Shown here: positions 28,302-37,572 of the stretch, in pieces
How the letters are laid out: every line of letters starts with the position of its first letter
How positions within the stretch are numbered: the stretch's first letter is position 1
Origin: Polaromonas sp.
GTDB taxonomy: Bacteria > Pseudomonadota > Gammaproteobacteria > Burkholderiales > Burkholderiaceae_C
Assembly (NCBI RefSeq): GCF_012927455.1
Contig: NZ_JABBPE010000010.1
Span: forward strand, 1-64,000
Reading direction: 5' to 3'
Length of the DNA stretch: 64,000 nucleotides
Program-made: the position numbers and the translations under genes
The notes under the pieces: model-generated
What the model saw: only the letters and a program-made list of their open reading frames with translations
Databases searched by the model: none
Told to the model about the DNA's origin: nothing

Positions 28302-29884
28302 TCAGCGCAAGGCGTCGGCCGCGTGCGGGTCTTCCATTCCGGCGGCGATGCGCAGGAAGGTGTGGGCGCGCTGGAGATAGCGTGGACGTGCCGACAGCCA
28401 CCGCCCAGCCAGACGTGCTTCGGCCAGCCTGGGCGCGATCTGGACGAGTCGCTGGAATTCGACCTGCGCCATCGCGATTTCGCCCACTCCCACCCAGCTG
28501 ATGGCGCCTACGACATGGGGAATGGGACTGCCCGGCGCTTCCCGCAACGCTGTCTGAGCCGCTTCCACGGCGGCCGCGTAGTCGCCAGTGGCGAAGTGCG
28601 CAAAGCCCAGGACCGCCAGGAAAGCGGCGCGCGACGGGTCGCGGGGGCTCAATCGCAGGGCATCCAGTGCATACGGCACACCTTTGGACTCATCACCCGT
28701 GGTTGCCTCGTAGCAACCCAGCCAGCTCAGTGTGAGCGCACAGTTGGGATTGATCTGGTGGGCCTTGCGCAACTCGGCCAGTCCATCATCGGGCTGTCCG
28801 GCCATGAAAAGCAACTGCGCGCGCCAACGGCGTGCATGGTGGTCGCCGTGGTCCAGCGCAAGGGCGCGGGTCGCAGCCACCAGCCCTTGCGTAATGGTTT
28901 CTGGCATCGATTCTGTAGTGTTGTGGTACGCGTGCCACCACTGCACCAAAGCGATGGTGCGCAGGGCCAGCGCACAGCCGGCATCAAGCGCCAGCGCCTG
29001 CGTCGCCCACCGGAAGGCTTCGTCACGGGGCGAATGGTCATAGGCCATGTCGCTGGCCGAAGCCACAGCCCAGCCGCGTTGCGCCAGGGCATAGGCACTG
29101 AGGTTGTCGGGTCGCACCCTGCGAGCCCGGCTGGCTTCGGGCACTTCAATCTGTGGCGCCATGGCGACGACTACAGCGCGGGCGACCTCGTCCTGGAGAT
29201 CGAAGATGTCTTCGACAACCCGGTCGTATTTCTCGGCCCAGATGTGCTCACCCGTCAACGCATCAATCAGTTGCGCCACCACGCGCACGCGCGTGCCTGC
29301 GCGGCGCACACTGCCTTCGACCACATAACGAACGCCCAGTTCGCGCGACACGGTACGCACGTCTACCGCCTGGCCCTTGTAGGTGAATGCCGAATTGCGA
29401 GCGATCACGAACAGGCTGTGAAACCGTGACAATTCGGTGGTGATGTCCTCGGTAACGCCGTCTGCGAGGAATGCCTGTGCGGATCGTCGCTGAGATTGAG
29501 GAAGGGCAGGACCGCGATGGAGGGTTTGTCGGGAAGCGCCAACGCTGCCGCCGGTGGGCTTTGAAAGTCGTCAGCTGCAAAGGGCGGCACTTTCAGCTCC
29601 AGACCAAAGCGGTAGCCGTGACCGGCTACCGTGACGACCGCCTGCGGGCCGAGCAGCTTGCGCAGCGTCGCGACCTGCACATTCAGATTGTTCTCACCCA
29701 CCACGGTTTCGGGCCAGATGCGCCGCATCAGGTCGTCTTTGCTCACCACGCGCTCACGGCACTCGATCAGGCATTGCAGCAGGTTGAACGCCCGGGCACC
29801 GATGACAACGGGCGCGTCATCGAGCATCAACTGGCGAGTGCCGGGCAGCATGTCGAAACATCCAAATCGGTACCGTGCTTGCAT
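28302..29884 (-). pseudogene. winged-helix / TPR transcriptional regulator with frameshift
   Basis: Two overlapping frames make one gene. From 29884 an OmpR/CadC-type winged helix (RYRFGCFDMLPGTRQLML, RRIWPETVVGENNLNVQV, VVTVAGHGYRF) is followed by PSIAVLPFLNLSDDP. At about 29481 one base appears missing: the continuation AQAFLADGVTEDITTELSRF lies in the other frame. That frame then runs to 28302 with a typical SRELGVRYVVEGSVRRAG module and TPR-like helices. The usual product is a single protein of about 525 residues. It is either a real loss of function or a sequencing error. It would be the local regulator of the catabolic block. Confidence 0.85.
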
Positions 29885-30032
29885 CAGTCACCCTGCAGAT
29901 GAAAAGTAATTTCGGATTCAGGACACCCTTGGGAGCCTGTCCGAAACGTTTTTTCACATTCTGCAGGAAATAGCGTCGGCCGTCCCGGCTCGTTGCGAGG
30001 TCCTCACCCAGCCAGGTGAGTCGTTCGCCGCT

Positions 30033-31655
30033 TTATTCCCACTCAATCGTAGCGGGCGGCTTGCTGCTGACGTCGTAGGTAACCCGGTTGATGCCGCGCA
30101 CCTCGTTGATGATGCGGCCCGACACCTTTTTGAGCAGCGCGTAAGGCAGTTCAGCCCAGTCCGCCGTCATGAAATCGCTGGTTTGCACGGCACGCAAGGC
30201 GACGACGTATTCGTAGGTGCGGCCATCGCCCATCACGCCCACGCTTTTCACGGGCAAGAACACCGCGAAGGCCTGGCTGGTCAACTCGTACCAGGTTTTG
30301 CCGGACCCGGCATCCTTGAAGTTGTGCAACTCTTCGATAAAGATGGCGTCGGCCCGGCGCAGCAGATCAGCAAACTCTTTTTTGACTTCTCCGAGGATTC
30401 GAACACCCAGGCCCGGACCAGGGAAGGGGTGGCGGTAGACCATGTCGTGCGGCAGGCCGAGGGCTTCGCCCAGTTCGCGCACTTCATCCTTGAACAGTTC
30501 GCGCAGAGGTTCGAGCAACTTCAGGCCCAATTGCTCAGGCAGGCCACCGACGTTGTGGTGGCTTTTGATCGATACCGCCTTTTTGCTTTTGGCCGCACCC
30601 GACTCGATCACGTCGGGGTAAATCGTGCCTTGAGCCAGCCATTTGGCGCCTTTGTAGGCACCGTCCAGCCCGGCCTTGAGCCGCGCCGCCTCGGCCTTGA
30701 ACACTTCTACAAACTCGCGGCCAATGATCTTGCGCTTGGCTTCGGGGTCGCTCACGCCGGCGAGGTGTCCGAGAAACTGCCCGGCGGCATCGACGCGTAT
30801 GACCTTGGCGTGCAGCTTGCCAACAAACATATCCATCACCATGTCGCCTTCATTCAGGCGCAACAGCCCATGATCGACAAACACACAGGTGAGTTGGTCG
30901 CCAATGGCGCGGTGAATCAGTGCCGCAGCAACCGATGAATCGACACCGCCTGACAGGCCGAGGATGACTTCCTCGTCGCCGACCTGCTGACGAATTTTCT
31001 CAACCGCCTCCACAATGTAATCGCCCATCACCCAGTCTGGCCGCGCGGCGCAGATGTCCAGAACGAAGCGCTCTAAAAGGGCCTTGCCTTGGGGCGTGTG
31101 CGTGACTTCGGGATGAAACTGCACAGCGTAGTATTTGCGTTCCTCGTCGGCCATGCCGGCAATCGGGCAGGAGTCCGTGGAGGCCATGATCTTGAAGCCG
31201 GGCGGCATTTCGGTCACGTTGTCGCCATGGCTCATCCAGACATGCAGCATGCCGTGGCCTTCTGGCGTCGTGTAATCCTGTATGCCGTCCAGCAACTTTG
31301 TGTGGCCACGGGCACGAACTTCGGCGTAACCGAACTCGCGCTTGTGCCCGCCTTCGACCTTGCCGCCCAGGGCTGCGGCGATGGCGTACATGCCAAAGCA
31401 GATGCCCAGCACCGGGATGCCCAGCTCAAACACTGCTTGCGGCGCGCGCAAGGTCTCGTCTTCCCACAAGCTGGCATGGCTGCCTGAAAGAATCACGCCC
31501 TTGAGATTGCCATCTTTGGCGTAGTCTCGAAGCCACTCGTCGGTGACATCGCAGGGGTGGACTTCGCAAAAAACATGGGCCTCGCGCACGCGGCGGGCAA
31601 TCAGTTGGGTGACTTGGGAGCCGAAGTCGAGGATGAGTATCTTGGAGTGCTGCAT
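30033..31655 (-). CDS. guaA: GMP synthase (glutamine-hydrolysing)
   Basis: GuaA converts XMP to GMP using glutamine and ATP. The 540-residue protein has the class I glutamine amidotransferase domain ([16 protein letters not shown]; nucleophile Cys in GICFGM; His-Glu in FHPEVTHTP), the PP-loop ATP pyrophosphatase domain ([12 protein letters not shown]) and the C-terminal dimerisation domain ending PPATIEWE. Length is normal. It follows guaB on the same strand, separated by 294 bp that hold three repeat units, so the pair may still be co-transcribed. Confidence 0.97.
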   Translation of the reverse strand: MQHSKILILDFGSQVTQLIARRVREAHVFCEVHPCDVTDEWLRDYAKDGNLKGVILSGSHASLWEDETLRAPQAVFELGIPVLGICFGMYAIAAALGGKVEGGHKREFGYAEVRARGHTKLLDGIQDYTTPEGHGMLHVWMSHGDNVTEMPPGFKIMASTDSCPIAGMADEERKYYAVQFHPEVTHTPQGKALLERFVLDICAARPDWVMGDYIVEAVEKIRQQVGDEEVILGLSGGVDSSVAAALIHRAIGDQLTCVFVDHGLLRLNEGDMVMDMFVGKLHAKVIRVDAAGQFLGHLAGVSDPEAKRKIIGREFVEVFKAEAARLKAGLDGAYKGAKWLAQGTIYPDVIESGAAKSKKAVSIKSHHNVGGLPEQLGLKLLEPLRELFKDEVRELGEALGLPHDMVYRHPFPGPGLGVRILGEVKKEFADLLRRADAIFIEELHNFKDAGSGKTWYELTSQAFAVFLPVKSVGVMGDGRTYEYVVALRAVQTSDFMTADWAELPYALLKKVSGRIINEVRGINRVTYDVSSKPPATIEWE

Positions 31656-31704
31656 TGGATTGGATTAGTCGCCATGGCCGTCATAAGTATTGAAGACAAT
31701 TTTC

Positions 31705-31949
31705 CGACGGGCCGCCCCTATGAAAATTATCTCCCGCGGGGGCAGCGCAGTACACGAAGTAAAAAGCGTAGGGGCCAATGGCCGCCACACCGGGCCGCCC
31801 CGAGTAAGGCCAGCCACCTTGGCGGGCAGAGAGTTACCCGAAGTGAGCGAACGTGGGGGCAACATCGTGCGCCGCGCCGGGCCGCCCCAAGCAAGCACAG
31901 CCCCCTCGGGGGGCAGCGCAGTACACGAAGTGACAAGCGTGGGGGCCAT
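31705..31949 (-). repeat. three tandem units of a GC-rich intergenic repeat between guaB and guaA
   Basis: Units at about 31705-31777, 31779-31861 and 31865-31949 share GGGCCGCCCC, a variable middle, GGCAGCGCAGTACACGAAGT and AGCGTGGGGGCC. The best-preserved unit contains a CCCCCTCGGGGGG hairpin. Read with the genes, the third unit begins ATGGCCCCCACGCTTGTC directly after the guaB stop. A fourth copy occupies the same position after another gene (51338-51418). The family is not a coding sequence despite an open frame through it. Confidence 0.9.
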
Positions 31950-33419
31950 CTACTCAGCCCGATAATTGGGCGCTTCTTTGGTGATTTGCACGTCGTGGAC
32001 GTGGCTCTCACGAATGCCGGCGGAAGTAATTTCCACAAACTCGGCTTTGTTCTGCATGTCGTCGATGGTGGAGCAACCGCAGTAACCCATGCTGGCGCGT
32101 AAGCCGCCCGCCATCTGGAAAACGATGGAAACCATGGAGCCTTTGTACGGCACCCGGCCTTCAATGCCTTCGGGCACGAGTTTGTCGGCATTCGGGTTGC
32201 CGGTGCTCGACTCCTGAAAGTAGCGGTCCGCGCTGCCCTGTTGCATGGCGCCAATGCTGCCCATGCCGCGGTAGCTCTTGTAGCTGCGACCCTGGTACAA
32301 AATGACCTCGCCCGGCGCCTCTTCGGTGCCCGCAAACATGCCGCCCATCATCACGGTGTTGGCCCCCGCGGCAATGGCTTTGGCAATGTCGCCGCTGTAG
32401 CGAATGCCGCCGTCCCCAATTAGCGGGACGCCGCTGCCGCGCAAGGCGGTGGCGACATTGTCGATGGCCATGATCTGGGGTACGCCCACACCGGCGACGA
32501 TTCGGGTGGTGCAAATACTGCCCGGACCGATGCCCACCTTGACTGCGTCGGCACCGGCTTCTACCAAAGCCAGCGCGGCTGCACCGGTGGCAATATTGCC
32601 GCCTATCACGTCGATGTGCGGATAGTTCTTCTTGACCCAACGCACCCGCTCAATGACGCCGTGGCTGTGGCCATGGGCTGTATCGACCACGATGGCATCC
32701 ACGCCGGCCCGGACCAGCGCTTCAACGCGCTCCTCCGTGCCTTCACCAACGCCGACCGCAGCGCCTACGCGCAGGCGGCCCGAGGCGTCGCGTGCGGCAT
32801 TGGGGAAGTTGGTCTGCTTGGTAATGTCCTTGACCGTGATCAGACCTTTGAGCTCAAAGTCGTCGTTGACCACCAGCAAGCGTTCCAGCTTGTATTTGTT
32901 GAGCAAGGCTTTAGCTTCGGCTGCAGAAGTGCCCTCTTTGACCGTGATCAGCTTCTCGCGAGGCGTCATGATCTGGTGCGCCTTGACGTCGTAGCGGGTT
33001 TCAAAGCGCAGGTCACGGCTGGTGACTATGCCAACCACTTTGCCGCCGGCGCACACCGGAAAACCGGAGATGCCCAACTGCTCGGACAATTCCAACACCT
33101 GCAACACGGTGTGCTCGGGCGTGATCACCACGGGGTCGCGCACCACACCGGACTCATAACGCTTGACCTTGGCCACATGCGCGGCCTGTTCTTGCGGCGT
33201 GAGGTTTTTGTGTACGATGCCAATGCCTCCCTCCTGGGCGATGGCAATCGCGAGCCGAGCTTCGGTCACCGTGTCCATGGCCGCTGACACGAGCGGCAGA
33301 TTCAGGCGAATGTTTCGGGAGAACTGGGTGGAAAGTGAGGCGTCCTTGGGCAGGACCTGGGAGAACGCTGGCACCAACAATACGTCGTCGAAGGTAAGCG
33401 CTTTGCCGAGTAGGCGCAT
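31950..33419 (-). CDS. guaB: inosine-5'-monophosphate dehydrogenase
   Basis: GuaB oxidises IMP to XMP with NAD+, the committed step to GMP. The 489-residue protein starts at ATG 33419 ([18 protein letters not shown]). It has two CBS domains (about 95-205) inserted in the TIM barrel, the catalytic Cys loop GPGSICTTR, and the flap with [12 protein letters not shown]. Length is typical. The 26 residues encoded upstream in the open frame are not conserved and were left out. Confidence 0.97.
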   Translation of the reverse strand: MRLLGKALTFDDVLLVPAFSQVLPKDASLSTQFSRNIRLNLPLVSAAMDTVTEARLAIAIAQEGGIGIVHKNLTPQEQAAHVAKVKRYESGVVRDPVVITPEHTVLQVLELSEQLGISGFPVCAGGKVVGIVTSRDLRFETRYDVKAHQIMTPREKLITVKEGTSAAEAKALLNKYKLERLLVVNDDFELKGLITVKDITKQTNFPNAARDASGRLRVGAAVGVGEGTEERVEALVRAGVDAIVVDTAHGHSHGVIERVRWVKKNYPHIDVIGGNIATGAAALALVEAGADAVKVGIGPGSICTTRIVAGVGVPQIMAIDNVATALRGSGVPLIGDGGIRYSGDIAKAIAAGANTVMMGGMFAGTEEAPGEVILYQGRSYKSYRGMGSIGAMQQGSADRYFQESSTGNPNADKLVPEGIEGRVPYKGSMVSIVFQMAGGLRASMGYCGCSTIDDMQNKAEFVEITSAGIRESHVHDVQITKEAPNYRAE

Positions 33420-33567
33420 AGGGATAGCTCCAAAAACGCGATTGTACCTTTGTCCCATGAAGCCTTCGGTCCTCCTGGCGGCCCGCGAGCGCTGCACTCG
33501 AGTTACGAAAAGGCAGCGTCATCGGCCAAGCGACACAAAACGTTACCACTCCGGCTACACTGCAAAA

Positions 33568-34101
33568 ATGGACTTCAAACCTGCATTCAAAACCCTTATT
33601 TTGGCCATCGCCGGCGCGTCATTTGCGCTCACGGCATTTGCCCAGTGGCAGTGGATTGACAAGGATAATCGCAAAGTTTTTAGCGACCGCTCGCCGCCGT
33701 CCGACATTCAGCAAAAAAATATCCTGAAGCGCCCTGGCGGCGCCAGTCGGACAGCAGCGGCCGTGCCCAAAGACATTACCGCGGTGCCTGCAGTTGCCGT
33801 CGCATCTACCCCGGCCGGCATGGCCAGCGCTCCCAAGCTACCGGGTAAGGACACACAACTAGAAGCCAAGAAAAAGCAGGCAGAAGATGCCGAAGCCGCC
33901 AGCAAAAAGGTGGAAGAAGAAAAAATAGCCGCCGCAAAAACCGAAAATTGCGGTCGCGCCAAGCGCGGCGTCGCCAGCTTAGACTCTGGCGTACGGGTAG
34001 CGACGACCAATGCAAAGGGCGAGCGGGAAATCATGGACGACAAATCCCGCGCCACCGAAACCAGGCGGCTGCAGGACATCGTTGCGGCGGACTGCAAGTA
34101 A
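33568..34101 (+). CDS. DUF4124 domain-containing secreted protein
   Basis: The 177-residue protein has a signal peptide (ILAIAGASFALTAFAQ, cleavage near 25). The short DUF4124 motif WQWIDKDNRKVFSDRSPPSDI follows at once, then a low-complexity Ala/Val stretch and a Lys/Glu-rich coiled-coil-prone region (AKKKQAEDAEAASKKVEEEK). Near the end are ENCGRAKRGVASL and DIVAADC, two Cys that could form a disulphide. The role of DUF4124 is unknown. It is divergent from guaB. Confidence 0.85.
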   Translation: MDFKPAFKTLILAIAGASFALTAFAQWQWIDKDNRKVFSDRSPPSDIQQKNILKRPGGASRTAAAVPKDITAVPAVAVASTPAGMASAPKLPGKDTQLEAKKKQAEDAEAASKKVEEEKIAAAKTENCGRAKRGVASLDSGVRVATTNAKGEREIMDDKSRATETRRLQDIVAADCK

Positions 34102-34155
34102 AGCCACGCTGTCATTAACCACGCGCATTGAGCGAGTCACACGGGACGCACGCGC

Positions 34156-34485
34156 TCAATAGCCTGCTTTTCCACCTTTGCGTATTTTGGCGAAAAGGCC
34201 CGCCCGCTTGACACCCTGGCGGTCAAAACGCTCGCGACGGGCGATTTTTGGGTCCACGCGCAGACTGCGGTAAATTTCCACCCGGTCGCCCTCTTTCAGC
34301 ACCTGCCCCAAATTGGTTTTTTTACCCCAGATACCCAGCGTCGGCTGGGCCGCCTGCAACTCGGGAAAGTCTTCAAAAATATGGCATTCAGCCAGCGCCT
34401 GCGTGACGGTGCTGCCGGGCGCAAGCTCCAGCGCCCACTCGCGGACCTGCCGCGGCGCTGGTGAATAAACAAGAGATATCTTCAA
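34156..34485 (-). CDS. rnfH: RnfH family protein
   Basis: The 109-residue protein has the RnfH ubiquitin-like fold: MKISLVYSPAPRQVREWALEL, VTQALAECHIFEDFPEL, LGIWGKKTNLGQVLKEGDRVEIYRSL, followed by DPKIARRER. It is normally encoded next to ratA, as here (21 bp apart on the same strand). The function is not settled; the name comes from a link with the Rnf electron-transport complex. Confidence 0.93.
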   Translation of the reverse strand: MKISLVYSPAPRQVREWALELAPGSTVTQALAECHIFEDFPELQAAQPTLGIWGKKTNLGQVLKEGDRVEIYRSLRVDPKIARRERFDRQGVKRAGLFAKIRKGGKAGY

Positions 34486-34506
34486 GCGAGACTGACCTCG
34501 GGGCTT

Positions 34507-34953
34507 TCACGCCTCGCCGTATACCTGCGAAGCACGTTTGACAAAGGCATCAACCAGACTGCCGGCAATCTTGTCAAACACCGGGCCTACCAGCGCCGCC
34601 AGCGCCGCACTGTCGAAGTCATAACGCAAGGTGAAGTCGATCTTGCAGGCGCGCTGGCTAGCGTCGCCCAGCGGGGAAAACTCCCATTGGCCGTCCAGCC
34701 TTGAAAATGGACCATCGACCAGTTCGATGCTGACCTTACGGTCTGGCTCATGCAGATTGCGTGTGGTGAAGCGGTGCTTCAGTCCTGCAAACGCGATGCC
34801 GATTTTGGCCGTCATGCCGGCGGCTGTTTCATCGAGCACCGAGGTCTTGTCGCACCAGGGCAGAAACTGCGGATAGCTCGCTACGTCGGTGACCAACGCA
34901 TACATTTCAGCAGGGCTATACCAGATGAGGACGGACTTGTGAACTGTTTTCAT
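34507..34953 (-). CDS. ratA: RatA-like ubiquinone-binding / ribosome-association protein (START-like)
   Basis: The 148-residue protein from ATG 34953 (MKTVHKSVLIWYSPAEMY) is a polyketide-cyclase/START-fold protein. The conserved stretch YALVTDVASYPQFLPWC and a C-terminal helix DKIAGSLVDAFVKRASQVYG fit the RatA/Coq10 group. RatA was reported in E. coli to interfere with ribosomal subunit association, while homologues bind ubiquinone. It is paired with rnfH and divergent from smpB, the arrangement found across beta- and gammaproteobacteria. Confidence 0.92.
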   Translation of the reverse strand: MKTVHKSVLIWYSPAEMYALVTDVASYPQFLPWCDKTSVLDETAAGMTAKIGIAFAGLKHRFTTRNLHEPDRKVSIELVDGPFSRLDGQWEFSPLGDASQRACKIDFTLRYDFDSAALAALVGPVFDKIAGSLVDAFVKRASQVYGEA

Positions 34954-35007
34954 ACAATGGAAGGCTGGGCGCAATTGTATTAGCCGATGCTGCCCCTACA
35001 TCTAGCC

Positions 35008-35565
35008 ATGGCCACCAAAGAAGCAAACTCCTCCAAAAAAATCGCCGCGGCCTCATCCGGGAAAGCCGCCGACAAAGTTCTCTCCAAGCTCGACGCGAAA
35101 GCCGCCGCGGCCGCTATCCGCATTGCCGACAACAAGAAAGCCACCTTCAATTACCACATCGAGGAGCGCTTTGAGGCCGGCATGGTGTTGCAGGGCTGGG
35201 AGGTGAAGTCGGTGCGCGAAGGCAAGGTGCAACTCACCGACGGCTACGTGGTGATTCGCAATGGCGAGCTTTTCATCATCGGCTGCCAGATCAATCCGCT
35301 GGGTACGGCCTCGACTCACGTCCGCCCTGATTCCGTGCGGACCAAGAAGCTGCTGATGCACAAGGAAGAAATTCGCCGGCTGGTCGGCAAGGTCGAGCAA
35401 AAAGGCTTCACGCTGGTGCCGCTGAACATGCATTGGAAAGCCGGCAAGGTGAAGTGCGAAATCGGCCTGGCTAAAGGCAAGGCCGAGCACGACAAGCGCG
35501 ACACCATCAAGGACCGCGAGGGCAAGCGCGAGGTGGAGCGCGCGATGAAATCCAGAAGCCGGTAA
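35008..35565 (+). CDS. smpB: SsrA-binding protein
   Basis: SmpB binds tmRNA and takes it to stalled ribosomes for trans-translation. The core (from about residue 45) has [57 protein letters not shown] and the basic tail [25 protein letters not shown] take ATG 35008 (MATKEANSS). The Ala/Ser/Lys-rich extension of about 35 residues before the core is longer than in E. coli. The tmRNA gene itself is not in the window. Confidence 0.96.
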   Translation: MATKEANSSKKIAAASSGKAADKVLSKLDAKAAAAAIRIADNKKATFNYHIEERFEAGMVLQGWEVKSVREGKVQLTDGYVVIRNGELFIIGCQINPLGTASTHVRPDSVRTKKLLMHKEEIRRLVGKVEQKGFTLVPLNMHWKAGKVKCEIGLAKGKAEHDKRDTIKDREGKREVERAMKSRSR

Positions 35566-35594
35566 CTACCGAGAAAAAATTATTTGGGTTAAAT

Positions 35595-35623
35595 GGAATA
35601 AAGTCCCCTCGCAAGGTGTTTAT
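35595..35623 (+). promoter_or_regulatory. ECF-type promoter of the lipoprotein-sigma operon
   Basis: GGAATAA (35595-35601) and GTTTAT (35618-35623) are separated by 16 bases and lie about 50 bases before the lipoprotein start. This pair resembles the promoters of betaproteobacterial ECF sigma operons. The operon encodes its own ECF sigma factor, so autoregulation is likely. The assignment is by pattern only. Confidence 0.55.
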
Positions 35624-35673
35624 CCGGTTGCAGATATCTTCTGCCTACCTACTATTCACTCCGGGAGAATTCC

Positions 35674-36075
35674 ATGAAACTTTTGAGCCTTGCAGTCTTG
35701 AGCGCCGCCCTTGTGGCGGGCTGTTCCGGTATGTCCAGCATGAGCGGCATGGGCGGCATGCACAGCGGCAGCCCGGCCAAAGTCGCCGACGGGGTGTTGG
35801 TTGGTCCCAATGGCATGACGCTGTATACCTTTGACAAGGACGCCACAGACAGCGGCAAGTCGGTTTGCAACGGCCCGTGTGCCACCAACTGGCCGCCGCT
35901 GATGGCGAGCGACATGGACAAGCCATCGGGCGACTACTCGGTGGTGACGCGCGACGATGGCAAAAAGCAGTGGGCCGTTAAAGGTAAACCGCTGTACTAC
36001 TGGATCAAGGACACGAAAGCCGGTGACAAGACGGGCGACGGCGTGCAAAGCGTCTGGCACGTCATCAAGCCCTGA
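35674..36075 (+). CDS. Met/Gly-rich lipoprotein of the COG4315 type
   Basis: The 133-residue protein has a lipoprotein signal peptide ending AALVAGC (lipobox Cys17), a Met/Ser/Gly-rich stretch (GMSSMSGMGGMHSG), and two short repeats with the pattern GMTLYTFDKD...CNGPCATNWPP and GKPLYYWIKDTKAGD...WHVIKP. These secreted repeat domains have unknown function. The Met/His-rich start and Cys pair could bind copper or another soft metal; that is inference. GGGAG precedes the ATG. It is the first gene of an ECF sigma operon. Confidence 0.85.
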   Translation: MKLLSLAVLSAALVAGCSGMSSMSGMGGMHSGSPAKVADGVLVGPNGMTLYTFDKDATDSGKSVCNGPCATNWPPLMASDMDKPSGDYSVVTRDDGKKQWAVKGKPLYYWIKDTKAGDKTGDGVQSVWHVIKP

Positions 36076-36111
36076 GCTTCAGCGCTGACATAACCCCAAT
36101 GTCCGCAGCGC

Positions 36112-36660
36112 ATGGATCGTACTGAGCTGATCGCCGAGATCCCGGCCCTGCGGCGTTATGCGCGCGCCCTGACGGGAAATGCTTGGGCGGCTGACGACCT
36201 GGTTCAGGACACGCTGGAGCGCGCCTGCACCAAATGGCGCCTCTGGGCGGCTGGTTCTGATTTGCGTGCCTGGCTGTTTACCCTGATGCACAACCTGTTT
36301 GTTAATCAACTCCGGCATTCAAGCCGGCAAGCTGGCTTAGCGACGCCGCTCGATATCGATGCGCTGCCAGAGCAACTGGCAGCGCCCGATGCCGGCCAGG
36401 AGCAGAGGCTTGATTTGCAGCGTTGCCTGATGCGCCTGCCGCAGGACCAGCGCGCGGTGCTGCTGCTCGTCAGTGTGGAAGACATGAGCTACGAAGAAAC
36501 CGCCCGTATTGTGGGGGCGCCTGTGGGCACGGTGATGTCACGGCTGTCGCGCGCACGTACGCGTTTGCGCGAACTTATGAACAGCCCAAACCAAACATCT
36601 GCGACACCGGCATTGGCCGAGAGCAACCAAAAAGTGTCCGCCCTGCGGCGCCTGAATTAA
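36112..36660 (+). CDS. ECF-family RNA polymerase sigma factor
   Basis: The 182-residue sigma factor has region 2 (IPALRRYARALTGNAWAADDLVQDTLERAC, WLFTLMHNLFVNQLR) and region 4 (LPQDQRAVLLLVSVEDMSYEETARIVGAPVGTVMSRLSRARTRLRE, of which DMSYEETARIVGAPVGTV is the HTH). It differs clearly from the other ECF sigma at 13915. It lies between a lipoprotein gene and a putative anti-sigma gene with gaps of 36 and 18 bp, so all three form one operon. Confidence 0.93.
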   Translation: MDRTELIAEIPALRRYARALTGNAWAADDLVQDTLERACTKWRLWAAGSDLRAWLFTLMHNLFVNQLRHSSRQAGLATPLDIDALPEQLAAPDAGQEQRLDLQRCLMRLPQDQRAVLLLVSVEDMSYEETARIVGAPVGTVMSRLSRARTRLRELMNSPNQTSATPALAESNQKVSALRRLN

Positions 36661-36678
36661 ATTTTCTCGAATTCAACC

Positions 36679-37551
36679 ATGGACCCGCGCCCTGCTGACA
36701 AACCCTCGCTTGACGAGCTGAATGCGCTGCTTGACGGGCAGTTGCCGGCGGCTGCGCGTGCGGCGGTGCAGGCCCGCGCGGCGGCCGATCCGGCGGCGCG
36801 CGAAACCCTGGCTGTCTGGCAGGCGCAGCGCGACGCCTTGCGCGAACTGCACCGCGCGCTGCTTGACGAGCCGATTCCGGAAACCTTGCTGGCGGCCGCC
36901 CAGCACAGTGCGCGGGCGCGTCAGCAGCGCGAGGGCTGGTGGCGTTGGGGTGGCATGGCGGCATCAGTGACGATGGCGTTTGCGCTGGGCTGGTTGGCCC
37001 ATGGTGGCTGGCTTGGCGTCCGGCCCGGGGATACTGCCCAAACCCTCGCGGCCAGCCAGAACCGGGCGGGCCGGGAGTTTGTTCATCAGGCGGCTTTGGC
37101 CCATGCCGTGTATGCGCCCGAATTGCGCCATCCGGTTGAGGTGGCGGCGGCGCAGCAGGAACATCTGGTGCAATGGTTGTCCAAGCGCCTGGTCAAGCCC
37201 TTGAAGGTACCGTCGCTCACCGCTCAGGGCTACAGCCTGATGGGCGGGCGGCTGCTGCCGGGCGAAAGCGGCGCGCGCGCGCAGTTCATGTTTGAAAACA
37301 CCGCCGGCGTCCGCGTCACGCTGTATCTGGGCGCAGTCGATGGGCGTGCCTCAACTGCCTCAACTGCCGCAGCTGCCGCCAACGCCAAGCCGGCCGTCCC
37401 AGCCTCCCAGGACACGGCTTTTCGCTACAGCAGCGAAGGCCCGGTACCCGGTTTTTATTGGGTAGATCAGGGCTTTGGCTATGCGATGAGCGGCCCGGTT
37501 TCGCGCGAGGAATTGATGAAGCTGGCCGAGCTGGTCTACCAGCAGCTTTGA
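36679..37551 (+). CDS. putative anti-sigma factor (transmembrane)
   Basis: The 290-residue protein has a cytoplasmic N-terminal domain (1-90: SLDELNALLDGQLP, AVWQAQRDALRELHRALLDEPIPETLL), one transmembrane helix (about 95-112, MAASVTMAFALGWLAHGG) and a periplasmic domain of about 175 residues with GYSLMGGRLLPGESGARAQFMFEN. The HxxxCxxC zinc motif is absent, so it is not a ZAS-type anti-sigma. The two-domain layout and position after the sigma gene support the role. The periplasmic part may sense the stress relevant to the lipoprotein. Confidence 0.85.
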   Translation: MDPRPADKPSLDELNALLDGQLPAAARAAVQARAAADPAARETLAVWQAQRDALRELHRALLDEPIPETLLAAAQHSARARQQREGWWRWGGMAASVTMAFALGWLAHGGWLGVRPGDTAQTLAASQNRAGREFVHQAALAHAVYAPELRHPVEVAAAQQEHLVQWLSKRLVKPLKVPSLTAQGYSLMGGRLLPGESGARAQFMFENTAGVRVTLYLGAVDGRASTASTAAAAANAKPAVPASQDTAFRYSSEGPVPGFYWVDQGFGYAMSGPVSREELMKLAELVYQQL

Positions 37552-37572
37552 TTCTCCTTGGGCAGCGCAGCC

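Noticed and set aside
28323-29429. 368-codon plus-strand frame over the frameshifted regulator
   Set aside because: The minus-strand TPR-type protein is the recognisable one; the plus frame is low-complexity antisense.
31705-31949. CRISPR-like tandem array between guaB and guaA
   Set aside because: Units are about 80 bp, differ internally, have no uniform spacers, and one copy lies elsewhere. No cas genes are in the window.
31557-32102. plus-strand ORF across the guaA-guaB intergenic repeats
   Set aside because: The frame is made of three GC-rich repeat units and shows the repeat period in its translation; it is not a gene.
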